Position numbers and translations under genes: made by a program. A DNA stretch of 64,000 nt, from contig NZ_JAQQLA010000004.1 of NCBI RefSeq assembly GCF_028548395.1, positions 496,001 through 560,000 of the forward strand, in the 5' to 3' direction. This document shows positions 19,491 to 28,325 of this stretch, piece after piece. The notes under the pieces are model-generated. The model did not search any database. It was given only the letters and a program-made list of their open reading frames with translations, and had not been told where the DNA came from. Positions within the stretch are counted from its first letter, which is position 1, and the number at the start of each line of letters is the position of its first letter. The DNA is from Vogesella indigofera (lineage in GTDB: Bacteria; Pseudomonadota; Gammaproteobacteria; Burkholderiales; Chromobacteriaceae).

Positions 19491-19803
19491 GCGCGGCTTG
19501 CGGCCAACGTTGAGGCTGTAAGCGGTTTTGTTTTTTTGGCCACGGAAGCACACGGGGAAAACCGCTTTGGCCATGAAACCCACGAAAGAACAAGAAAATA
19601 AAAACAAAAGATGGGCAACAACCCATTTCAATCACCAGCCAGTTTGTAGGTCGGGTTAGCGGAGCGTAACCCGACGCGACTTACGGCCAACGTTGTCGCA
19701 GTAATCAGTTTTGATTTTTAGCCACAGAAGCACACAGAAAAACATGGACAAAAGCAAAGCTGCTTTGGCCACGAAACCCACGAAAAGACACGAAAATAAA
19801 AAT
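19491..19803 (+). repeat. two diverged direct repeats of about 115-130 bp
   Basis: Copy one (19491-19605) and copy two (19673-19803) share the order CGGCCAACGTTG, GCCAC.GAAGCACAC, TTTGGCCA.GAAACCCACGAAA and GAAAATAAAAA. Between them lies a GTCGGGTTA..TAACCCGAC hairpin (19650-19675), and another follows copy two (19825-19850). Such noncoding repeats are found scattered in many proteobacterial genomes. Confidence 0.7.
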
Positions 19804-19923
19804 GGCAAGGTTGGCCGCAGGCATGTCGGGTTACGCTGCGCTAACCCGATATACGACCTAACCGAACACCACGCCCCACAAAAACCAAAACCGCACCAAC
19901 GCACCCAATCCCGTTGGCGCAAG

Positions 19924-20011
19924 CCGTGCAAATTGCCGCCAGCCCGGATACAAGCCGCCCTCTTTTGAGCGCAGCGGATGGGCTGCGCCGGGATGGCGGC
20001 AGTTTGCACGG
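19924..20011. repeat. long inverted repeat
   Basis: CCGTGCAAATTGCCGCCA (from 19924) pairs with TGGCGGCAGTTTGCACGG (to 20011), with one mismatch, around a GC-rich middle that can also pair (CCGG/CCGG). Function unknown; possibly a relic of a small non-autonomous element. Confidence 0.65.
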
Positions 20012-20043
20012 GAATTCTTGCGCCGTCGGGTCGCCTTTTCTTT

Positions 20044-20080
20044 GCTTACTTTCTTTTTGGCGAAGCAAAAGAAAGTAAGC
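20044..20080. repeat. CTTACTTTCTTTT inverted repeat
   Basis: GCTTACTTTCTTTT pairs perfectly with AAAAGAAAGTAAGC around TGGCGAAGC. This hairpin family is recurrent in proteobacterial intergenic DNA. Confidence 0.75.
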
Positions 20081-20140
20081 CGCCGCCGCGCGGAAAGCGG
20101 CAGATAGAAAACATCCGCGAAGCGGATACCCCAGACAAAA

Positions 20141-20184
20141 ACAAGGTTGGCCGCAAACCTGTTACGGCTTGCGGCCAACCTTTG
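20141..20184 (-). repeat. opposed uptake-like repeats forming a hairpin
   Basis: ACAAGGTTGGCCGCAA (20141-20156) faces TTGCGGCCAACCTTTGT (from 20169). The stem is 52 bases past the stop codon of the 97-aa membrane protein gene on the minus strand and is flanked by A/T, so it may terminate that gene. Confidence 0.8.
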
Positions 20185-20236
20185 TTATTCAATCGCGGTA
20201 AGCGTTGGGCTACGTAGGCTCAGCCTAACCTACGTG

Positions 20237-20530
20237 TTAATTGCTATTAGAGTCCTTCCTCACCAAATAGACAACATAAGCAATAGGAATAAGGAAAACA
20301 AAAGCAAAAAAGAAGAGAACTGGGCTGATGTCCCCTCCCGCCTCGTGGACTCCTATGCTAAATACAATTAAAGATAATAATGAGCATAAAATCACAGTGA
20401 CCGTCCTCATTCGGTACTGCATAAAATCCCTAAAGCCGAGCGGGGGCCTTTTCATCTTGTGATTGAAGAATATGACTCGCATAGCAAGAAAACAGGACAA
20501 CGCACCAATGATAAAAACATATTTCACCAT
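20237..20530 (-). CDS. hypothetical small membrane protein
   Basis: I do not recognise this 97-aa protein. It has three predicted TM helices (about residues 3-22, 43-62 and 68-88) separated by a basic loop (NHKMKRPPLGFRDFMQYRMR) and a short polar tail ending in SNSN. The gene is clearly richer in A and T than its neighbours, uses codons such as TTA, AAT and AGA that are rare around it, and lies inside a repeat-rich intergenic island, which suggests recent acquisition. The start at 20530 has only a weak GAAGA-like ribosome binding site. Coding status is probable but not certain. Confidence 0.55.
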   Translation of the reverse strand: MVKYVFIIGALSCFLAMRVIFFNHKMKRPPLGFRDFMQYRMRTVTVILCSLLSLIVFSIGVHEAGGDISPVLFFFAFVFLIPIAYVVYLVRKDSNSN

Positions 20531-20688
20531 AAAAATCTTCAGCCTTTATTAGTTTTCCCGTCCGCTCTCAGGACCATAGCTTGGGCTGAGCGCCTGCGAA
20601 ACCCAACGCTCACCATGTCAGAAACTCAACGTCGCTCGGCCTGCAATCCACCCGAATTTCACCCATCATACCACCCAAAAAATGACAA

Positions 20689-20714
20689 AAGGGCAAGCCA
20701 TCCGGCTTGCCCTT
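20689..20714 (-). terminator. terminator of rplU-rpmA-obgE
   Basis: AAGGGCAAGCC / GGCTTGCCCTT with a 4-base loop; on the minus strand TTTTGTCATTTTTT follows. It lies 39 bases past the obgE stop. Confidence 0.88.
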
Positions 20715-20727
20715 GTTTACATCACCT

Positions 20728-20747
20728 TGCGGCCAACGTTGGCCGCA
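20728..20747. repeat. fused opposed uptake-like repeats, perfect palindrome
   Basis: TGCGGCCAACGTTGGCCGCA is a 20-base perfect palindrome made by two overlapping half-matches of the dispersed repeat, 5 bases beyond the obgE stop codon and just ahead of its terminator. Confidence 0.75.
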
Positions 20748-20752
20748 GCAAC

Positions 20753-21973
<1,221 letters not shown>

Positions 21974-22018
21974 CTAAATGCTTGCGAGGAGTCAGGCGCA
22001 AACGGCCGCCGGCTGCCC

Positions 22019-22031
22019 AAGGTTGGCCGCA
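22019..22031 (+). repeat. uptake-sequence-like repeat, exact 13-mer
   Basis: AAGGTTGGCCGCA lies between rpmA and obgE, downstream of the rpmA terminator on the minus strand. Confidence 0.7.
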
Positions 22032-22081
22032 GCCCCTTGCGCCTCACACCTCGTGTGGCCAATACGATAATCGGACAAACA

Positions 22082-22111
22082 AAAAAGCCCTATCGTGCGA
22101 TAGGGCTTTTT
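22082..22111 (-). terminator. terminator after rpmA
   Basis: AAAAAGCCCTATCG and CGATAGGGCTTTTT form a perfect stem around TG, 15 bases past the rpmA stop codon. Confidence 0.92.
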
Positions 22112-22126
22112 CCGGTGGCTACAGAA

Positions 22127-22402
22127 TTACTCTGCGTCAACACCAGTGTACGGAACAACGCTAACGGTCTTGCGCTGGGCAGCGCCTTTAACCGCGAAGT
22201 TCACGTAGCCGTCAACCTTGGCGAACAGGGTGTGATCCTTGCCCATGCCAACGTTTTCACCAGCGTGGAAACGGGTGCCACGCTGACGGATGATGATGGA
22301 ACCAGCCGGGATCAGCTCGCCGCCGTAGGCTTTGGTGCCCAGACGTTTGGCTTCGGAATCACGACCGTTGCGGGAACTACCGCCTGCTTTTTTGTGTGCC
22401 AT
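22127..22402 (-). CDS. rpmA: 50S ribosomal protein L27
   Basis: Ribosomal protein L27 (91 aa) reaches the peptidyl-transferase centre. The N-terminus [20 protein letters not shown] and the [17 protein letters not shown] block are canonical. The N-terminus is of the uncleaved proteobacterial type, beginning directly with AHKK. It follows rplU by 13 bases and is co-transcribed with it. Confidence 0.98.
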   Translation of the reverse strand: MAHKKAGGSSRNGRDSEAKRLGTKAYGGELIPAGSIIIRQRGTRFHAGENVGMGKDHTLFAKVDGYVNFAVKGAAQRKTVSVVPYTGVDAE

Positions 22403-22415
22403 GTCTATTTATCCC

Positions 22416-22727
22416 TTACTTGGAAATCGCGTCGATGCGGATTTCGGTGTAGTTCTGACGATGACCCTGATGCTTCTGGTAGTGCTTACGACGACGCATC
22501 TTGAAGATGCGGATCTTGTCGCCACGACCATGAGCAACCACGGTTGCCTGGACAGTTGCGCCAGCTACCAGAGGCGCGCCTACGGAAACTTGCTCACCGT
22601 CAGCAATCATCAGCACTTCTTCAAGTACGATCTGGCTGTCGACGTCTGCAGGTATCTGTTCTACTTTAAGTTTTTCGCCAACGGAAACTTTGTACTGTTT
22701 ACCGCCAGTTTTTACGACCGCATACAT
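22416..22727 (-). CDS. rplU: 50S ribosomal protein L21
   Basis: Ribosomal protein L21 (103 aa), which binds 23S rRNA. Typical blocks are [14 protein letters not shown] at the start, LKVEQIP, and [15 protein letters not shown] near the end. ATG 22727 is preceded by AGGAG. A strong sigma-70 promoter lies 54 bases upstream. First gene of rplU-rpmA(-obgE), divergent from ispB as in many proteobacteria. Confidence 0.98.
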   Translation of the reverse strand: MYAVVKTGGKQYKVSVGEKLKVEQIPADVDSQIVLEEVLMIADGEQVSVGAPLVAGATVQATVVAHGRGDKIRIFKMRRRKHYQKHQGHRQNYTEIRIDAISK

Positions 22728-22780
22728 TCGTATAGCTCCTAATATTCTTTCTTGCGCGCAGTGTGCGCGAAGAACGCGAA

Positions 22781-22809
22781 AATATACGCAAGTGCCTGAT
22801 AGGTGTCAA
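22781..22809 (-). promoter_or_regulatory. sigma-70 promoter of rplU-rpmA
   Basis: On the minus strand TTGACA (22809-22804), a 17-base spacer, and TATATT (22786-22781), 54 bases before the rplU start. The transcribed leader can fold a TGCGCGC/GTGCGCGA hairpin (about 22753-22771). Confidence 0.85.
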
Positions 22810-22828
22810 TATTTTTGTCGACACTGCG

Positions 22829-22846
22829 TGGCAAACGTGTTTGCCA
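22829..22846. promoter_or_regulatory. perfect inverted repeat between rplU and ispB
   Basis: TGGCAAAC-GT-GTTTGCCA, two 8-base arms, lies 20 bases upstream of the rplU -35 box and 65 bases upstream of ispB. It overlaps a second palindrome (TGCCATGGCA, 22842-22851). It looks like an operator; the regulator is unknown. Confidence 0.5.
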
Positions 22847-22910
22847 TGGCAACACAGCGGCCTTGTCTGCTAATATCGCGCGGTTTTCCCGACCATTTGA
22901 ACCGGTAGCA

Positions 22911-23882
22911 ATGTCCTCCACTCCGCTGTTTCGCACGCTGACCGCCGACGATATGCAAGCTGTCGACCAGGTCATCCGCACGCGCCTGCATTCCGACGTC
23001 GTCCTGATCCGCCAGGTAGCGGAATACATCATTTCTGCCGGTGGCAAGCGTCTGCGCCCGGTGCTGACGCTGATGGCCGGCCGTGCCATGGGTTACGGCG
23101 AACCGTACCTGCACGAGCTGGCGGCGATGGTGGAGTTCATCCACACCGCCACCCTGCTGCACGACGACGTGGTCGACGAATCCGACATGCGCCGCGGCCG
23201 CCAGACCGCCAACGCGATGTTCGGCAATGCCGCCAGCGTGCTGGTCGGCGACTTCCTGTACACCCGCGCCTTCCAGATGATGGTCGCCAGCAACAATATG
23301 CGCATCCTGGAAGTGATGGCCGGCGCCACCAACATCATCGCCGAGGGCGAGGTGCTGCAGCTGCTCAACATCGGCGACACCAGTCTGACCGAAGAACAAT
23401 ACCTGCTGGTGATCCAGTACAAGACCGCCAAGCTGTTCGAGGCCGCCACCCGCGTCGGCGCCATCATGGCCGGTGCCCGCGCCGAGCAGGAACAGGCCCT
23501 GGCCGACTACGGCATGCACCTGGGCACCGCGTTCCAGATCATCGACGACGTACTGGACTACAGTGGCGACGCCGGCACCATCGGCAAGAGCGTCGGCGAC
23601 GACCTAGCCGAAGGCAAGGTCACCCTGCCGCTGATCTACACCATGCGCCAGGGCAGCGAACAGGCCGCCACCACCGTGCGCGAGGCACTGGAAGCCGCCA
23701 GCCGCGAGCGTTTCGGCGAAGTGATGGCTGCGGTACAATCCTGCGGCGCGCTGGACTATGCGCGCGGCGAGGCAGAAAAAGCCGCCGAACGCGCCATCGC
23801 GGTGCTGGCCCCGCTGCCGGACAGCGACTACAAGACCGCGCTGGCCGAGCTGGCGCGCCTGTCGGTACGCCGCGACGCCTGA
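22911..23882 (+). CDS. ispB: octaprenyl diphosphate synthase
   Basis: A long-chain trans-prenyltransferase (323 aa) making the ubiquinone side chain. The first Asp-rich motif is LLHDDVVDESDMRRG (DDVVD at 85-89), the second is IIDDVLDYSG, and GGKRLRP is the N-terminal substrate motif. The start is ATG 22911 (MSSTPLF); an upstream in-frame Met would add an unlikely extension. Genomic pairing with rplU-rpmA-obgE is conserved. The exact chain length (C40 or other) is inferred from family and context. Confidence 0.95.
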   Translation: MSSTPLFRTLTADDMQAVDQVIRTRLHSDVVLIRQVAEYIISAGGKRLRPVLTLMAGRAMGYGEPYLHELAAMVEFIHTATLLHDDVVDESDMRRGRQTANAMFGNAASVLVGDFLYTRAFQMMVASNNMRILEVMAGATNIIAEGEVLQLLNIGDTSLTEEQYLLVIQYKTAKLFEAATRVGAIMAGARAEQEQALADYGMHLGTAFQIIDDVLDYSGDAGTIGKSVGDDLAEGKVTLPLIYTMRQGSEQAATTVREALEAASRERFGEVMAAVQSCGALDYARGEAEKAAERAIAVLAPLPDSDYKTALAELARLSVRRDA

Positions 23883-23898
23883 CCCCGTTTTCTTGGCT

Positions 23899-23973
23899 GT
23901 CTCCGTAGTTAAATGGATATAACAGCCCCCTCCTAAGGGGCAGTTACAGGTTCGATTCCTGTCGGGGATACCA
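23899..23973 (+). tRNA. tRNA-Arg (CCT)
   Basis: The cloverleaf is complete: acceptor GTCTCCG/CGGGGAT (two G-U-type pairs), anticodon stem GCCCC/GGGGC with loop CTCCTAA (anticodon CCT), T-arm ACAGG-TTCGATT-CCTGT, discriminator A and encoded CCA. It lies 16 bases past ispB. Confidence 0.95.
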
Positions 23974-23984
23974 TCATCACCACC

Positions 23985-24010
23985 AACGCTACCGCCACCG
24001 GTAGCGTTTT
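23985..24010 (+). terminator. terminator after tRNA-Arg
   Basis: AACGCTACC / GGTAGCGTT with loop GCCACC, followed by TT, 12 bases past the tRNA 3' end. Confidence 0.85.
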
Positions 24011-24031
24011 GCTTATTACGGAAGCTTTCCC

Positions 24032-24157
24032 ATGAACCTGCTGCAACGCCTTGGCCTGCTGATCATCCTCGGCATCGTGCTGGCCACCGCCATCAACCAC
24101 TTCACCCGCCCGCAGGCCCCGGCCGCCGCCGGCCACAGCGCCAGCCAGCCGCAGTAA
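24032..24157 (+). CDS. small single-TM protein (41 aa)
   Basis: A short gene with ATG 24032, a GGAAG ribosome binding site upstream and stop TAA at 24155-24157. The product begins MNLLQRLGLLIILGIVLAT, a hydrophobic helix (about residues 5-22), followed by a Pro/Ala/Ser/Gln-rich tail. It could be an inner-membrane microprotein or a signal-anchored peptide. It is 7 bases upstream of the DUF3025 gene, suggesting translational linkage. I recognise no family. Confidence 0.55.
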   Translation: MNLLQRLGLLIILGIVLATAINHFTRPQAPAAAGHSASQPQ

Positions 24158-24164
24158 GCCGGCG

Positions 24165-25025
24165 ATGCAGGCCCGCACCACCCTCGCCCACCTGCCGACC
24201 GCGTTCGGCGCCTGGCCCGAGCATCCGCTGTACGACAGCATCGCGCGCTGGCGCGATGCCGCCGCGTGCCAGGCTTGGCCGCAACAGGCCGACTTCGACC
24301 GCCTGATCGAGCACGCGCGCGCCTGCGGCCAACCTTTGCCGCCGCGGCAGCGCTTCCTGCGCGACGCCGACCCCGAGCTGTACTACGAGATGCACATCGG
24401 CAGCACCGGCGAGGTGCCGACGCGCGGCGACAACTGGCACGACTGGTTCAATGCGCTGTGCTGGCTGAGCTGGCCGCGCAGCAAGCTGGCGATGAACGCA
24501 CGCCAGGTGGCGGCGATCAACGGCGACGAATTCCGCCGCGGCCCGCGCCGCGATGCCGGCACGCTGCTGGACGAGAGCGGCGTCGTCGTGCCGTATTGCG
24601 ACCCGGCGCTGGCGCAGGCCTTGCACGACATGCAGTGGCAGACGCTGTTTGTCGAGCAGCGCGCGGCGTGGGGCACACGCATCGGCGCCCACGTCATCGG
24701 TCACGCACTGCTGGAACAGGGGCTGGCGATGCACATAGGCTGGTGCGGCAAGGCGCTGCTGCTGCCGGTGGAAGAGGCGTTTTTCCGGCTGGATGGTGCG
24801 GAACAGGTGGACATCCTGGATCAGATGCTGGCGGCACGACTGACGGGCGACGACGACTTTGCCGCCAGCCCGCGCGAACTGCTGCCGCTGCCGCTGCTGG
24901 GCATCCCCGGCTGGTGGGACGCCAACCGTGACGCGGCGTTCTACGACAATACCGCCTATTTCCGTCCGACGCGGCGTGCGAAGTCGGCCACCGAGATCGC
25001 TTCCAGCTCGCCCATCATCGGCTGA
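24165..25025 (+). CDS. DUF3025 family protein
   Basis: A protein of 286 aa with the DUF3025 pattern: YEMHIGSTGEVPTRGDNWHD, then WFNALCWLSWPRSK (Trp-rich), a GHALLEQG segment and LPLPLLGIPGWWDANRD near the end. Function unknown; no signal peptide. The repeat copy at 24324-24336 encodes Cys-Gly-Gln-Pro-Leu. Its last about 70 bases overlap the 3' end of the convergent yihY gene, so the two mRNAs are complementary at their ends. Following the 41-aa membrane protein gene by 7 bases. Confidence 0.85.
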   Translation: MQARTTLAHLPTAFGAWPEHPLYDSIARWRDAAACQAWPQQADFDRLIEHARACGQPLPPRQRFLRDADPELYYEMHIGSTGEVPTRGDNWHDWFNALCWLSWPRSKLAMNARQVAAINGDEFRRGPRRDAGTLLDESGVVVPYCDPALAQALHDMQWQTLFVEQRAAWGTRIGAHVIGHALLEQGLAMHIGWCGKALLLPVEEAFFRLDGAEQVDILDQMLAARLTGDDDFAASPRELLPLPLLGIPGWWDANRDAAFYDNTAYFRPTRRAKSATEIASSSPIIG

Positions 25026-26197
25026 AACACCTCGGCCAGCGCGGCGGCGATGTCGTCGTCGCACTCGCGCAGTTCCGGCCGGTACACGAACAGGCGGAAG
25101 ATGTCGGCCAGGGCGATCGCCTCCGCGCGCTGGGTCAGCACCCAGGTCTCGCGCTGGCCGCACTGCACGTAACCGGCGGCGGCGAGGCGGTCCAGCACGT
25201 GGCCCAGCTCGTCGTAGCCGACCAGCACCTGCTGCCGCAGCGCTTCCGGCCGCAGCGCGCGGCCTTCGCCCTGCGCCTGGTCCAGCAGCACCAGCAGCTC
25301 CACCGCATCGAGGAAACGGCGCCGCGACTCGTTGCGCCGCTGCCAGGCGCGCCCCTCCCAGTACGACAGCGACGCGGTCAGCACCGCGCCGGTCAGCACC
25401 ACCAGCCACAGGCAGAACAGCCACAGCAGCAGCACCGGCAGGCTGGCGAAGGCGCCGTACACCAGCTGATAGCTGGCGATCTCGCCGATGTAGAAGCCGA
25501 AGATCAGCTTGGTCACCTCCAGCATCAGCGCGGTGCACAGCGCGCCGAGCAGCGCGTGGCGGCGCGGCACGTAGCGGTAGGGAACGATGCGGAACAGCAG
25601 CGCCAGCATCAGCGTCGTCAGCAGCAGGCCGCCGCCGAACTGCAGCGCCTCGTCCAGCAGCGTGGAGTAGCGCTCGATGTGGGTGTACTTGAACAGCACG
25701 CGCCAGCCGAGCAGGCCGCCGCCCAGCGCCAGCGGCCCCAGCGTCAGCACCGTCCAGTACACCATGCTCTGCTGCAGCCACGGCCGCGCGCGGCGCACGC
25801 CCCAGATACTGTTGAAGGTGCGCTCCACCGTCGCCATCAGCATCAGCGAGGTGGCGCCCAGCATCACGATGCCGGCGGCGGTGAGTTTTTCGGCGTTGTC
25901 GGCGAACTGGCGCATGTAGACGGTAATCACCTTGCCGGCGAATTCCGGCACCAGCGTCGACAGCAGCATCACCTTGAAGCGGGTGCTGTAGTCGCCGAAC
26001 ACCGGAAACGCCGACATCACCGTCAGCGCGATGGTCAGCAGCGGCACCAGCGCCAGCAGGGTGGTAAAGGTCAGGCTGCCGGCCACTTGCAGCACGCGCT
26101 GCTGCGCCAGCCGCGCGGCGACAAAACGGACAAAGCCGGTCAGGGGCAGGGAGGTAAACGACACGATCATCCGATCAAACACGCTAGAATCCAGCAA
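24956..26197 (-). CDS. YihY/BrkB family inner-membrane protein
   Basis: A 413-aa membrane protein with about six TM helices in the first 290 residues (ending near LLLWLFCLWLVVLTGAVL) and a cytoplasmic winged-helix-like C-terminus (about 300-410). The YihY (formerly BrkB or 'ribonuclease BN') family signature LQVAGSLTFTTLLALVPLLT is clear, as is FNSIWGVRRARP. Function unknown. The long C-terminal extension is common in betaproteobacteria. An alternative start at the Met of MIVSF (10th codon) is possible. It is divergent from wrbA with a 29-base gap. Confidence 0.9.
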   Translation of the reverse strand: MLDSSVFDRMIVSFTSLPLTGFVRFVAARLAQQRVLQVAGSLTFTTLLALVPLLTIALTVMSAFPVFGDYSTRFKVMLLSTLVPEFAGKVITVYMRQFADNAEKLTAAGIVMLGATSLMLMATVERTFNSIWGVRRARPWLQQSMVYWTVLTLGPLALGGGLLGWRVLFKYTHIERYSTLLDEALQFGGGLLLTTLMLALLFRIVPYRYVPRRHALLGALCTALMLEVTKLIFGFYIGEIASYQLVYGAFASLPVLLLWLFCLWLVVLTGAVLTASLSYWEGRAWQRRNESRRRFLDAVELLVLLDQAQGEGRALRPEALRQQVLVGYDELGHVLDRLAAAGYVQCGQRETWVLTQRAEAIALADIFRLFVYRPELRECDDDIAAALAEVFQPMMGELEAISVADFARRVGRK

Positions 26198-26211
26198 TTC
26201 GCCAATGTTAA

Positions 26212-26820
<609 letters not shown>

Positions 26821-26829
26821 TCGCGGATC

Positions 26830-26860
26830 AAGGTTGGCCGCAAGCGTTGCGGCCAACCTT
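26830..26860 (+). repeat. opposed uptake-like repeats forming a terminator-like hairpin
   Basis: AAGGTTGGCCGCAA (26830-26843) faces TTGCGGCCAACCTT (26847-26860) with a 3-base loop (GCG), directly after wrbA. Both copies are exact. No T-run follows. Confidence 0.85.
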
Positions 26861-26881
26861 GCGCTGCCCGCCGCACGTCTT

Positions 26882-26956
26882 CGCACCACACCTCTCCGCA
26901 CCACACCTCTCCGCACCGCTCATCTTCGCACCGCACTTCTCCGCCTCACATTTCCC
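26882..26956 (+). repeat. 15-bp tandem repeat, five units
   Basis: Units CGCACCACACCTCTC (26882-26896 and 26897-26911, identical), CGCACCGCTCATCTT, CGCACCGCACTTCTC and CGCCTCACATTTCCC (26942-26956) decay left to right. Confidence 0.8.
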
Positions 26957-27130
26957 GCTAAGCCGCACCGGCGACGGAACCGCGCCCCCGGCGGCCGGTC
27001 AAATCGACGCGCAACGGCTGGACAAGCCAGCCACCCGCGCCCACAACAAATGGCCGCGCCCCGCCCGCCGCATGGCGTTCGGGGTCAATGCGTGCCTTAC
27101 ATTTTCTACACACAAGGAGTCATCAACACC

Positions 27131-28102
27131 ATGGAACAGGCCCTCCCCTCGATCGGATCGCCTTTCTTTTACGCTGTCTTTTTCGTGGCCGTACTGCTCA
27201 TGATCGCCGTCGACATGCTGGCACTGAAGCAGAGCGGCTCCCACAAGGTGTCGATCAAGGAAGCCGGCATCTGGTCGGCGATCTGGGTCGGCGTCGCCTG
27301 CAGCTTCGGCGGCTGGCTGTGGTGGTATCTGGCCAATGATCCGGCCTACGGTCCCGCCGTCGCCAACCAGAAAACGCTGGAATACTTCACCGGCTACGTA
27401 ATCGAAAAATCGCTGGCCGTCGACAACATCTTCGTGTTCCTGCTGATCTTCGGCTTCTTCAAGGTGCCGGTGGAATACCAGCGCCGCGTGCTGCTGTACG
27501 GCGTGTTCGGCGCCATCGTGCTGCGCACGGTGATGGTGTTCCTCGGTGCCGCGCTGGTAAAGGAATTCAGCTGGATCCTGTACGTGTTCGGGGCCTTCCT
27601 GCTGTTTACCGGCCTGAAGATGATGCTGCCGGAGAAGGATGAGCAGGCCGATCTGGCCGATAACGCGCTGCTGCGCTTCCTGCGCCGCCACCTGCGCATT
27701 ACCGACGACTACCACGGCGAAGCCTTCTTCGTGATGAAGAACGGCCTGCGCTACGCCACGCCGATGTTCCTGGTGCTGATGATGGTGGAGCTGTCCGACG
27801 TGGTGTTCGCGGTGGACAGCATCCCGGCCATCTTCGCGGTGACCATGGACCCGTTCATCGTGCTGACCTCCAACATCTTCGCCATCCTCGGTCTGCGCGC
27901 GATGTTCTTCCTGCTCGCCGACGTTGCCGACCGCTTCCACCTGCTGCGTTACGGCCTCGCCATCGTGCTCAGCTTCATCGGCGTCAAGCTGCTGATGCTG
28001 AAATTCCTGCACATTCCGGTGGCGGTGTCGCTGGCGGTGGTGTTCGTGGTCATCATCGGCTCGGTGATCGCCTCGCTGCTGTTCCCGAAAAAAGCCGCCT
28101 GA
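27131..28102 (+). CDS. TerC family integral membrane protein
   Basis: A protein of 323 aa with about eight to nine TM helices and the TerC/Alx signatures EKSLAVDNIFVFLLIFGFF and MVELSDVVFAVDSIPAIFAV, whose acidic residues lie within TM helices and are proposed to bind metal. Family members have been linked to manganese export and tellurite resistance. The start is ATG 27131 with AAGGAG upstream; the longer open frame is noncoding leader. The gene is monocistronic, ended by an opposed repeat hairpin. No tellurite operon neighbours are present, so a manganese role like Alx/MntX-type proteins is the more likely reading (inference). Confidence 0.92.
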   Translation: MEQALPSIGSPFFYAVFFVAVLLMIAVDMLALKQSGSHKVSIKEAGIWSAIWVGVACSFGGWLWWYLANDPAYGPAVANQKTLEYFTGYVIEKSLAVDNIFVFLLIFGFFKVPVEYQRRVLLYGVFGAIVLRTVMVFLGAALVKEFSWILYVFGAFLLFTGLKMMLPEKDEQADLADNALLRFLRRHLRITDDYHGEAFFVMKNGLRYATPMFLVLMMVELSDVVFAVDSIPAIFAVTMDPFIVLTSNIFAILGLRAMFFLLADVADRFHLLRYGLAIVLSFIGVKLLMLKFLHIPVAVSLAVVFVVIIGSVIASLLFPKKAA

Positions 28103-28111
28103 CCCGGTGCT

Positions 28112-28151
28112 GCCTGCGGCCAACCTTGGTGTTACAAGGTTGGCCGCAGGC
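28112..28151 (+). repeat. opposed uptake-like repeats forming a terminator-like hairpin
   Basis: GCCTGCGGCCAACCTTG (28112-28128) faces CAAGGTTGGCCGCAGGC (28135-28151): a 17-bp perfect stem with a 6-base loop and TTTT two bases later. It begins 10 bases past the terC stop and is the best terminator-like case in the window. Confidence 0.88.
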
Positions 28152-28325
28152 TTTTCCACCCCTTCCCGCCGCCACTCCCCCTCACTCCCAGCCCGCGGCA
28201 GGCCGGCACTGGCGTATGATTTGGTGAGGCAACGCGAACATTGTTCGCAAAAATGATGCCGACATCCTACAACGGATGTGAACACTGCCCGAACCCGTGA
28301 CCCCTTGCCCGCGCCAGAGTCCGAC

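Larger units (their letters stand above)
19381..20236. other. 856-bp intergenic repeat island
   Basis: No gene is convincing here. The region holds two diverged direct repeats (19491-19605 and 19673-19803), two inverted GTCGGGTTA-type hairpins (19650-19675 and 19825-19850), a large inverted repeat (19924-20011), a CTTACTTTC hairpin (20044-20080) and an opposed pair of uptake-like repeats (20141-20184). Short open frames in it are built from these repeats. Confidence 0.8.
26821..27130. other. wrbA-terC intergenic region
   Basis: It holds the repeat hairpin after wrbA and five 15-base tandem units (26882-26956). The remainder (26957-27130) is the terC leader with AAGGAG 12 bases before the ATG. 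I looked for a yybP-ykoY manganese riboswitch, common before terC-type genes, and saw no match. Confidence 0.6.

Noticed and set aside
19381..20236. CRISPR array or tRNA-like gene in the repeat island
   Set aside because: Repeats are few, unequally spaced and differ in type; no regular spacer pattern exists here or elsewhere in the window.
23899..24157. Prophage or island integrated at tRNA-Arg
   Set aside because: No integrase or repeated tRNA 3' end is found downstream; the neighbours are ordinary chromosomal genes.
26957..27130. yybP-ykoY manganese riboswitch before terC
   Set aside because: I searched for the conserved paired core and did not see it.
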